Part shown: positions 1-6,164 of the stretch, piece by piece
Numbering within the stretch: the stretch's first letter is position 1
Layout: the number at the start of each line of letters is the position of its first letter
Assembly (NCBI GenBank): GCA_964559845.1
Contig: CAZLJF010000044.1
Coordinates: forward strand, 1-13,266
Direction of reading: 5' to 3'
From: WSZY01 sp964559845
Lineage (GTDB): Bacteria; Pseudomonadota; Zetaproteobacteria; Mariprofundales; Mariprofundaceae
Length of the DNA stretch: 13,266 bases
The notes under the pieces: model-generated
The model's database searches: none
Told to the model about the DNA's origin: nothing
Seen by the model: only the letters and a program-made list of their open reading frames with translations
Position numbers and translations under genes: made by a program

Positions 1-143
1 AGAGCAGCATGATGACTCAAACAAAAACGCCTCCGATGAAACCGGGGCGATTCAGGTGTTAACCTGATACGCTTATGCATATCATGATTACAGCATCGCC
101 TTGTCCGGAAAGTTCTGTAAACAACGCGATTAATTCCTACATA

Positions 144-1247
144 TCAGATATGAAGAATATTTATCCATTTACCGCCATGCTTAATCTTCAGACGGCGTTT
201 CACATTTAACCCAAGCGCCTGTTCACATGCAGCGTCCGGAGAGAAAACAGCCATTCGCCAGCCGTCATAACTCTTTCTGTAGAGGCTCCCCAGTGCAGCA
301 TAGAGCGCATGAACATTGGTATTAATCCGCTGGCCATAAGGCGGATTGCAAACCATCACACCCGGCCCGCCATCTGCAGGCCCGGATAGCTCTTTCACAT
401 CGTGCTGCTCGATTCGGATCAGTTCTTCAACACCGGCCCGTTGCGCATTTCTCCTGGTTATCCTGATCGCATCCGGGTTGATATCAGAGGCATAGACTGG
501 AAGCGATGTGATATCGCGCCTGATCATCGTCTGTGTACGCTTAAGCACCCGCTCCCAGCCCTTTTGCTTCAGTTGCGGCCATGTGAGAAAGGGAAATTCA
601 TGGGTCAACCCGGGAGCCTGTCTGATCCCTGCCATGGCTGCCTCAATGGCAAAGGTGCCGGAACCGCACATCGGAACCATAAGTGGCTCATCCGCTTTCC
701 ACTCCATCCATTGCAGAACCGCTGCAGCAAGCGTTTCACGAACCGGAGCCTTGCCGCTTTCATGCCGATACCCCCTTCGATCCAGCCGCTCGCCGGATGT
801 GTCAATGCTAAGCAGGCAACGATTGTTAACGATACGAATATATATCTTCCGGGGCTGCTTTCCCGAGTTATGTGCAAAGCCGCTATGTTTGATCGCTTCG
901 GCTATTTCATGCTCAATTTTACCCGTATGCATTAAACGGGATGCATGACAACTTGCCTGAATATGGATTGCGCATTCAGAATCCAGAAACTTCCCCCAAT
1001 CGACCTGCAAAGCCCTTTGCCGGATATCATTTAAGGAGAGCGCAGTAAAGCGCTTCAGCCGCAGAAGCACACGGGTAACAGAACGGCTCCTCAGATTGAC
1101 TCGAAACATGGTTTCCATCGTGCCGGAAAAATGGATACCGCCACGCTCTTTCCGGATCTCGTGTGCAGAAAGTTCCTCAAGCTCTCTGCCGGCAAGATCC
1201 TCTAGGCCCGGAATAACAACTGCATAAAATCGATATGGATATGACAT
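144..1247 (-). CDS. THUMP-domain SAM-dependent RNA methyltransferase, RlmL N-terminal-like
   Basis: This 367-residue protein is predicted to methylate a guanine N2 in RNA, most likely 23S rRNA, using S-adenosylmethionine. The N-terminal part (about residues 45-155) fits a THUMP RNA-binding domain and ends in the LDRRGYR motif (155-161), close to the LHLRGYR region of E. coli RlmL as I recall it. A Rossmann methyltransferase domain follows, with motif I MCGSGT (193-198), the acidic ASDIN segment (253-257) and the catalytic NPPY motif (301-304) typical of N-methylation of exocyclic amines. The length matches the stand-alone THUMP methyltransferase half; the second (RlmK-like) domain of the E. 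coli fusion is absent. The start is ATG. No good Shine-Dalgarno sequence precedes it, so a shorter start is possible. The gene is divergent from the flavoprotein gene. Family assignment is firm; the exact rRNA target is inferred. Confidence 0.9.
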   Translation of the reverse strand: MSYPYRFYAVVIPGLEDLAGRELEELSAHEIRKERGGIHFSGTMETMFRVNLRSRSVTRVLLRLKRFTALSLNDIRQRALQVDWGKFLDSECAIHIQASCHASRLMHTGKIEHEIAEAIKHSGFAHNSGKQPRKIYIRIVNNRCLLSIDTSGERLDRRGYRHESGKAPVRETLAAAVLQWMEWKADEPLMVPMCGSGTFAIEAAMAGIRQAPGLTHEFPFLTWPQLKQKGWERVLKRTQTMIRRDITSLPVYASDINPDAIRITRRNAQRAGVEELIRIEQHDVKELSGPADGGPGVMVCNPPYGQRINTNVHALYAALGSLYRKSYDGWRMAVFSPDAACEQALGLNVKRRLKIKHGGKWINILHI

Positions 1248-1316
1248 GTGCCGATCTTATGCAAATTTGACGCCACTTCACACTATGGGGTTGCCGCATC
1301 CGCTGCCATCTCGTAG

Positions 1317-1347
1317 ATTATGCTAAATTTTTTTGGCTCTGTTTCAA
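1317..1347 (-). promoter_or_regulatory. Candidate sigma70-type promoter for the methyltransferase gene
   Basis: Reading the minus strand in the divergent intergenic region, a TTGAAA hexamer (1347-1342) is followed by two possible -10 boxes: TAGCAT (1325-1320, 16-base spacer) and CATAAT (1322-1317, 19-base spacer). The spacer contains an A-tract. The predicted transcription start would lie about 60 bases upstream of the ATG at 1247. The match was made by eye and neither spacing is ideal. I saw no convincing promoter for the divergent plus-strand gene in the same 155 bases. Confidence 0.3.
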
Positions 1348-1392
1348 CGCTTTTCCCTTAAGCGATTTAGGGAAGAATGAAAGGCAGCCCCC

Positions 1393-1397
1393 AAGGA
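1393..1397 (+). promoter_or_regulatory. Ribosome binding site of the nitronate monooxygenase-like gene
   Basis: AAGGA lies 5 bases before the ATG at 1403, a good spacing that supports this start codon. Confidence 0.7.
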
Positions 1398-1402
1398 ATA
1401 AT

Positions 1403-2803
1403 ATGTCGCTTTCGCTGGACCCCATACAAATTTCAGGCAAAGAGGTACTCCCGCTTATCGAGGGTGGTAAAGGTGTAGCCGTATCAAATGGCGAAACAAC
1501 AGGTGCATGGGCCGCAGCCGGTGGTGTCGGCACATTCTCTGCTGTGAATGCCGACAGCATTGATGAAGAGGGTAATATTATCCGCACGGTCTATCATGGT
1601 AAAAGCCGGATTGCCCGCTTTGCGGAACTGGTAACCCAGGGTATTGCCGGGGGTATTGCCCAGGCCAAAGTCGCACATGAGGTTTCCGGAGGCAATGGCC
1701 GCATTCATATGAATGTGCTATGGGAGATGGGTGGTGCCGAACGGGTTCTGGAAGGTGTTCTGGAAGGTGCAAAAGGCCTGATTCATGGTGTTACCTGTGG
1801 TGCCGGCATGCCATTCAAGCTGGCTCCACTGGCTGCAAAACACCAAGTCTATTACTATCCGATTATTTCATCTGCACGTGCATTCCGGGCATTATGGCTA
1901 CGCTCCTATCGCAAAGCTCCGGAATGGCTGGGCGGAGTTGTTTACGAGGATCCATGGCTGGCTGGCGGACACAACGGCCTCTCAAATTCGGAGGATCCTG
2001 AAAAACCCCAGGATCCATATCCGCGTGTTGTTGAACTGCGTAAAACCATGAACGGTTTTGGGCTGGAAAAGACACCGATTGTTATGGCTGGTGGAGTATG
2101 GTTCCTGCGCGAATGGAGCAACTGGATGGGTAATCCGGAGATCGGCCCGATCACATTCCAGTTTGGTACCCGTCCGATGCTGACACAGGAGAGTCCGATC
2201 TCCGATGCATGGAAGCAGCGCCTTCTCCAGCTAAAGCCTGGTGATGTTAAACTGAACAAGTTTTCGCCAACCGGCTTCTACTCGTCAGCAGTCTATAACA
2301 GCTTTCTGCATGAATTGTACGAACGCTCCGACCGGGAAATCGCCTTTGTTGACCATCCTGCTGGTGATCATATTGCCGAATTCACCTATGGCGTTCGCAA
2401 TCGCAAAGCCTATGTAACCAAACATGACCTGAAACTGGCCGAATCCTGGATTAAAGAGGGCTTCAGCAAAGCACTGCCCACCCCGGATTCAACACTTATA
2501 TTCGTAACCCCTGAAAAAGCGAAAGAGATTCGCCAGGATCAGCTTGACTGCATGGGCTGCCTCTCCCAGTGCTCTTTCTCCAACTGGGCCGCCAATGAAC
2601 AGGGAACAACAGGACGCAAAGCCGACCCCAGAAGTTTCTGTATTCAGAAGTCTCTTCAGGAGATTGCCCATGGAGCCAGCCCTGATTCACATCTGATGTT
2701 TGCCGGCCATGCCGCCTATCGCTTTGCCGAAGATCCGTTTTATGCCAATGGCTTTATCCCGACGGTCAAAGAGCTGGTGGACAGAATCGCTACAGGTGAC
2801 TGA
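1403..2803 (+). CDS. Nitronate monooxygenase / 2-nitropropane dioxygenase-like flavoprotein with C-terminal Cys cluster
   Basis: This 466-residue cytosolic protein resembles the FMN-dependent nitronate monooxygenase / YrpB oxidoreductase family (TIM barrel). Visible family traits are the N-terminal GGKGVAVSNGE segment with a glycine-rich AAAGGVGTF (37-45), a HMNVLW strand (102-107), the GAGMP turn (133-137), a central AGG (229-231) where phosphate-binding residues are expected, and a QFGTRPML stretch (253-260). It is longer than typical nitronate monooxygenases (about 320-360 residues). The extra C-terminal part carries Cys383, Cys386 and Cys390 (CMGCLSQC) and Cys413. The first three have the CX2CX3C spacing that binds a 4Fe-4S cluster in 2,4-dienoyl-CoA reductase-type flavoenzymes. 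Substrate is unknown, and nitronate activity should not be assumed. The gene stands alone, convergent with lpxB and divergent from the methyltransferase gene. The start is supported by AAGGA. Confidence 0.8.
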   Translation: MSLSLDPIQISGKEVLPLIEGGKGVAVSNGETTGAWAAAGGVGTFSAVNADSIDEEGNIIRTVYHGKSRIARFAELVTQGIAGGIAQAKVAHEVSGGNGRIHMNVLWEMGGAERVLEGVLEGAKGLIHGVTCGAGMPFKLAPLAAKHQVYYYPIISSARAFRALWLRSYRKAPEWLGGVVYEDPWLAGGHNGLSNSEDPEKPQDPYPRVVELRKTMNGFGLEKTPIVMAGGVWFLREWSNWMGNPEIGPITFQFGTRPMLTQESPISDAWKQRLLQLKPGDVKLNKFSPTGFYSSAVYNSFLHELYERSDREIAFVDHPAGDHIAEFTYGVRNRKAYVTKHDLKLAESWIKEGFSKALPTPDSTLIFVTPEKAKEIRQDQLDCMGCLSQCSFSNWAANEQGTTGRKADPRSFCIQKSLQEIAHGASPDSHLMFAGHAAYRFAEDPFYANGFIPTVKELVDRIATGD

Positions 2804-2821
2804 TCCCTCTGTTCCCAAACA

Positions 2822-2962
2822 TTAGAATCGCAGACTTTGCCATCTCTGCGCCAATGCAGATATGCTGCCATACATCTGATGGTGCTTGATGTATCCTTTC
2901 CACCTTCGACGTCCATACAATATGGTATTACAATACCAAACTGTACGACTGGCAGGCTTCAT
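2822..2962 (-). CDS. Possible 46-residue basic, aromatic-rich small protein (doubtful)
   Basis: An ATG-to-TAA ORF of 46 codons lies just downstream of lpxB on the same strand and fills most of the gap to the convergent gene. The product would be basic, with an RRRWKG core and many Trp, Tyr, Arg and His residues, and no signal peptide or membrane segment. An AGGA lies only two bases before the ATG, which is too close to be a good ribosome binding site. I recognise no family. An open run of this length is not rare by chance, so this may be noncoding 3' sequence or the remnant of a former gene. Confidence 0.2.
   Translation of the reverse strand: MKPASRTVWYCNTILYGRRRWKGYIKHHQMYGSISALAQRWQSLRF
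2829..2860. repeat. Mutually exclusive weak stem-loops between convergent genes
   Basis: CGCAGA (2829-2834) pairs with TCTGCG (2845-2850). The second arm can instead pair, as TCTGC, with GCAGA (2856-2860). Neither stem is followed by a T-run on either strand, so they are not clear intrinsic terminators. They lie between the stop codons of the flavoprotein gene (2803) and lpxB (2998) and could act in 3' end formation. Confidence 0.25.
2923..2938. repeat. Perfect 7-base inverted repeat, AT-rich, 2-base spacer
   Basis: TGGTATT-AC-AATACCA is a perfect dyad located 3' of both convergent genes and inside the doubtful small ORF. As RNA it would give a weak hairpin without a following T-run; as DNA it resembles a protein-binding palindrome. 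No adjacent promoter is visible, so its role is unknown. Confidence 0.3.
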
Positions 2963-2997
2963 AATCCTGCACTCATCATACACAGCAGTGTTTCTAT

Positions 2998-4140
2998 CTA
3001 GGGCCTGTTAATAACAGCATCTCCCGCACATTCCAGTGCTATTTTAGCCACCTTTTCCAGAGGATCACCATCACCGCCCAGTTGTTTCCGAAGTGCAAGA
3101 AGTTCGTTGCTTGCCTGCTCACGCTGTTCAGGTGAAAGCAACCATGGCAGCACAGCTTCCGCCGCATTCGCCGGTGTCACTTCCTGCTGAATCAGCTCTG
3201 GCAACAAACGCCGGCCAAGAAGAATATTTGGCATCCCGATATGTTCGATCTTCACCAGCCACTTCGCTAACCAGTAGGTTGGCAGCGAGAGACGATAAAG
3301 AATCGCACCAGGAGTTCCACAAAGCGCCGTCTCCAGTGTGGCCGTTCCGGAGGCAGTCAATGCCACCGTCGCAGCTTTTCGCCAGGCGTAGGGATTCTCA
3401 CTAACAACAGGAATATTACGATGAGCGGCCTCATCATAGAACGGATGCTGAACAGATAAAGGTGCCAGTATCACAGCCTGTAACAGAGGTACTCTTTGCT
3501 TCAATCGCTCGTAAGCATCGAGCATCACGATTCCAAGCCGTGTGATCTCTTCCTTTCTACTTCCCGGCTGCAATAAAAGTAGCGGTTGCTCTGGATTCAG
3601 GCCCGCCTCCAACACCATATCCTTGGGTGATTGCTCCGCTTCGATCACACCAACAATGGGATGCCCAACAAATTCGGCATGCAGACCGGAGCTTTCATAG
3701 TAACCTGGTTCAAATGGAAAAAGCAGTGCCAGCCTGTCCACGACCTGTGCATAGCTCCTGGCACGTCCCGGACGCCAGGCCCACAATTGCGGCCCAACAA
3801 AAAATACGACCGGAATCCCCCGCTGTTTCGCAGCTGATGCCAAACGCAGATTAAACTCCTTAAAGTCCACACAGACAAGTGCATCATAATGTTGGCGATC
3901 GAACTCATTTTTGATGCTGCCGAGCACCTGCCAAAGACGGTAAAAACGTGACAGCGCTTCGAACAGTCCAACGACCGCCAGATCATCATTGCGCTCTACA
4001 AGGCGTACTCCGGCTGTTTCCAGGCGACGGCCACCAAGCCCGTCAAGAATCACATCAGGAATCAGGCGCTGTAAATGTGAGGCAATACCGGCTGCGTAAC
4101 GTTCACCGCTCGGTTCACCGCAACTGATAAAAAAACGCAA
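2998..4140 (-). CDS. lpxB: Lipid-A-disaccharide synthase
   Basis: LpxB is a GT19 glycosyltransferase that condenses the UDP-diacyl sugar with the LpxI product (lipid X type) to form the beta-1',6-linked disaccharide of lipid A, at the cytoplasmic face of the inner membrane. The 380 residues match the family's usual length. Motifs seen: GEPSGE near the N-terminus (8-13, usually GExSGD), VDFKEFN (91-97), GPQLWAWRPGR (116-126), FVGHP (157-161), QPGSRKEEI (191-199), SGTATLE (264-270) and MPNILLGR (303-310). The start is TTG, placed directly after the gnnB stop TAA in the same frame, with no intervening base. There is no upstream in-frame alternative and no Shine-Dalgarno match, so translation probably depends on gnnB termination. 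It is the last gene of the operon. The E. coli-type neighbour rnhB does not follow it. Confidence 0.96.
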   Translation of the reverse strand: MRFFISCGEPSGERYAAGIASHLQRLIPDVILDGLGGRRLETAGVRLVERNDDLAVVGLFEALSRFYRLWQVLGSIKNEFDRQHYDALVCVDFKEFNLRLASAAKQRGIPVVFFVGPQLWAWRPGRARSYAQVVDRLALLFPFEPGYYESSGLHAEFVGHPIVGVIEAEQSPKDMVLEAGLNPEQPLLLLQPGSRKEEITRLGIVMLDAYERLKQRVPLLQAVILAPLSVQHPFYDEAAHRNIPVVSENPYAWRKAATVALTASGTATLETALCGTPGAILYRLSLPTYWLAKWLVKIEHIGMPNILLGRRLLPELIQQEVTPANAAEAVLPWLLSPEQREQASNELLALRKQLGGDGDPLEKVAKIALECAGDAVINRP

Positions 4141-5244
4141 TTAGCCGGTTGTAATTGCGGAGCGTAGCGCTCCAGCCACATCTTCTGCTTGAGTACGATC
4201 CAATAGCGGATGGATTGGCAAGGCAAGGCAACGCGATGCTACCGCATCAGAAACGGGACAATCAGACTTCCAGGCATCAAATGCAGGCTGTTTATGCAAT
4301 GGAATCGGATAATAAACCGCCGAAGCTATACCTGAATCAAACAGATGTTTCTGCACAGCATCTCGATCACATCCTTCCGGCAACAACAAGGTATACTGAT
4401 GCCAAACATGCTTACCACGCACACATTGCGGCAACACCAATGGCAAATCAGCCAGTAGCTCCTGATAGATTGCTGCAACACGTACCCTCTGTTCATTATC
4501 CTGATCAAGGCGGCGCAAACGAATACGCAGCGCGATTGCCTGCAGTGAATCAAGACGGCTATTCACACCAATTTCAGCATGCTCATAGCGTTTATACTGG
4601 CCGTGATTGCGTAAAGCACGCGCACGATCAGCCAGTGCCGGGTCATTGAAAGAGATCAAGCCTCCATCACCAATCCCGGACAGGTTCTTGCTTGGAAAAA
4701 AGCTAAAGCATCCGGCATCGCCCCAGGCGCCAAGTTTACGCCCTTCGAACTCCGAGCCTGTCGCCTGCGCGACATCTTCAACCACAAGCAAATCATGTTG
4801 CTTTGCCAGTTCAGCCAATTCAAGCATAGGTGCAGACTGTCCGAAAAGGTGTACCGGCAGTAACGCCTTGGTCTTTGGCGTAATTGCTTTTTCAACAGCT
4901 TTCGGATCGAGATTGAAATCATCAGTACAGATATCCACAAACACCGGTATTGCACCAACCAGCACAATTGCCTCTGCTGTTGCTGCGAATGTGAACGGAG
5001 AGGTAATCACCTCATCACCATCACCCACGCCAAGTGCGCGTAATGCAAGTATCAGTGCATCCGTACCGGAATTGACACCGACACAAGCCGAAACACCAAG
5101 AAAATCGGCCATCTCCTCCTCGAAGGCGGCAACCTCCTGCCCCAGAATAAAGTCACCTCGTGACAGTTGCGCCTTAAAGGAGTCAACCAGTTCATCCTTA
5201 ATTTGTCCGGCCATTGCCGCCACATCCACCATTGGAATCCGCAT
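4141..5244 (-). CDS. gnnB: UDP-GlcNAc3N-forming aminotransferase (DegT/DnrJ/EryC1 family)
   Basis: This PLP enzyme is predicted to transfer the amino group of glutamate to the 3-keto sugar made by GnnA, giving UDP-GlcNAc3N for lipid A. It is a fold-type I sugar aminotransferase of 367 residues. Visible features are NSGTD (58-62) at the cofactor phosphate site, VVEDVAQ (154-160) with the Asp that contacts the pyridine nitrogen, and SFFPSKNL with the Schiff-base Lys186. I chose ATG at 5244 because AGAGGA lies 6 bases before it; the same site abuts a GTG at 5250 with no spacer, which would overlap the gnnA stop as GTGA. The position between gnnA and lpxB strongly favours the Gnn role. WbpE/WlbC-type enzymes for O-antigen sugars are the main alternative and cannot be excluded by motifs alone. 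Confidence 0.87.
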   Translation of the reverse strand: MRIPMVDVAAMAGQIKDELVDSFKAQLSRGDFILGQEVAAFEEEMADFLGVSACVGVNSGTDALILALRALGVGDGDEVITSPFTFAATAEAIVLVGAIPVFVDICTDDFNLDPKAVEKAITPKTKALLPVHLFGQSAPMLELAELAKQHDLLVVEDVAQATGSEFEGRKLGAWGDAGCFSFFPSKNLSGIGDGGLISFNDPALADRARALRNHGQYKRYEHAEIGVNSRLDSLQAIALRIRLRRLDQDNEQRVRVAAIYQELLADLPLVLPQCVRGKHVWHQYTLLLPEGCDRDAVQKHLFDSGIASAVYYPIPLHKQPAFDAWKSDCPVSDAVASRCLALPIHPLLDRTQAEDVAGALRSAITTG

Positions 5245-5246
5245 AT

Positions 5247-6164
5247 TCACTCCTCTCTTAGCGCTGCATGAATTTCTTCGGCCACCTTCATCGACCGCAA
5301 GCCCATTTCACCAGGAATAAGCGGCTTACTCCGTGTACGGACGCAATCCAGAAAATGAGCTATTTCATCAAACAATGGGTCGCCATCGGTTTCTTCGAAA
5401 CGTTTCTGTCGAATCTCGCCACCCTCAACCCAGGCTCGATGACCTTTACGGGACTGCATATCAAGCGAGCAATAAAAGCCCTCATCAAAACAGCGCAGTA
5501 CACGCTCAGCCTTCGTACTTACGCGACTTGCAGTAATCGTCGCTGCCGCGCCATTGGCAAAACGCAGCCGTGCGTTAGCAAGATCATAATGCGGTGTCAG
5601 TACGCGTGCACCAACCGAATCCACCGAAACCACATCATCGCCAATCAATTCAAGAATCAGATCAATATCATGAATCATCAAATCAAGAATTACGCTGACA
5701 TCAGCTGAACGTGCGGTAAATGGAGCCACCCGTACAGACTCAATATACCGAACAGAACGATCTAACCCTGCATGCATGATAATTGGGTTGAACCGTTCGA
5801 CATGACCAACCATCAGGATGCGATTATTCTTTTCTGCCTGGTCTACCATACGTTGCGCGGCATCTGAATTCTGCGCAATCGGCTTCTCAACCAGTACATC
5901 GCTACCGGCAGCAAGCAGCACACAAGCGATCTCCTCGTGCGTAATGGTTGGTGTAGCAACCGAAACCGCCGTGCTACCTGCTGCTTCGGCGACATCCGTA
6001 CTCCATCTTTCGGCCCCGACCTCCTCGGCCACGGCTTTTGCCTGCCCGGCATCAACATCTACCACCAGTGCCAATCGAACATCCGGCATGGCAGCATATT
6101 TCTGTGCATGAAAACGCCCCAACCGCCCTGCTCCAACAACCGCCACATCAATCTTTCCTGTCAT
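5247..6164 (-). CDS. gnnA: UDP-N-acetylglucosamine 3-dehydrogenase (Gfo/Idh/MocA family)
   Basis: GnnA is predicted to oxidise the 3-hydroxyl of UDP-GlcNAc with NAD+, producing the 3-keto sugar that GnnB aminates. The 305-residue protein has an N-terminal Rossmann fold with GAGRLGRFHA (11-20), an acidic VVDVD at the end of the second strand (34-38, favouring NAD+), and the family's EKP motif (93-95) with the conserved active-site lysine. GHVERFNP (120-127) is characteristic of the sugar-nucleotide 3-dehydrogenase branch, and LMIHDID (162-168) supplies the active-site His/Asp. It overlaps lpxI by 17 bases and is followed closely by gnnB. In Acidithiobacillus ferrooxidans, gnnA and gnnB also occur beside lpx genes and were shown biochemically to make UDP-GlcNAc3N; that is recalled from the literature and was not tested here. 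Confidence 0.87.
   Translation of the reverse strand: MTGKIDVAVVGAGRLGRFHAQKYAAMPDVRLALVVDVDAGQAKAVAEEVGAERWSTDVAEAAGSTAVSVATPTITHEEIACVLLAAGSDVLVEKPIAQNSDAAQRMVDQAEKNNRILMVGHVERFNPIIMHAGLDRSVRYIESVRVAPFTARSADVSVILDLMIHDIDLILELIGDDVVSVDSVGARVLTPHYDLANARLRFANGAAATITASRVSTKAERVLRCFDEGFYCSLDMQSRKGHRAWVEGGEIRQKRFEETDGDPLFDEIAHFLDCVRTRSKPLIPGEMGLRSMKVAEEIHAALREE
5251..5257 (-). promoter_or_regulatory. Ribosome binding site that decides the gnnB start
   Basis: GAGAGGA (5257-5251) ends directly before the GTG at 5250 but 6 bases before the ATG at 5244. The spacing selects the ATG. The site lies within the last codons of gnnA, so the two genes are translationally coupled. Confidence 0.7.

Noticed and set aside
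52..67. Six-base hairpin TCAGGT-GTTA-ACCTGA downstream of the methyltransferase gene
   Set aside because: It is short, has no T-run on either strand and lies about 75 bases past the stop codon, so I did not call it a terminator.
402..948. Two plus-strand ORFs (177 and 146 codons) opposite the RNA methyltransferase gene
   Set aside because: They overlap each other in different frames and lie antisense to conserved THUMP and methyltransferase motifs; no family features.
1993..2016. Perfect 8-base inverted repeat GGATCCTG / CAGGATCC inside the flavoprotein gene
   Set aside because: It encodes an in-frame repeated Asp-Pro context (EDPE and QDPY) within a conserved-looking coding region, so coincidence of codons is the simplest explanation.
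4607..5320. Plus-strand ORF of 237 codons opposite gnnB and the end of gnnA
   Set aside because: It is Ser/Ala/Pro-rich low-complexity translation antisense to a clear aminotransferase gene, with no domain.
5268..5708. Plus-strand ORF of 146 codons opposite gnnA
   Set aside because: It is antisense to the C-terminal domain of GnnA and shows no recognisable motif.
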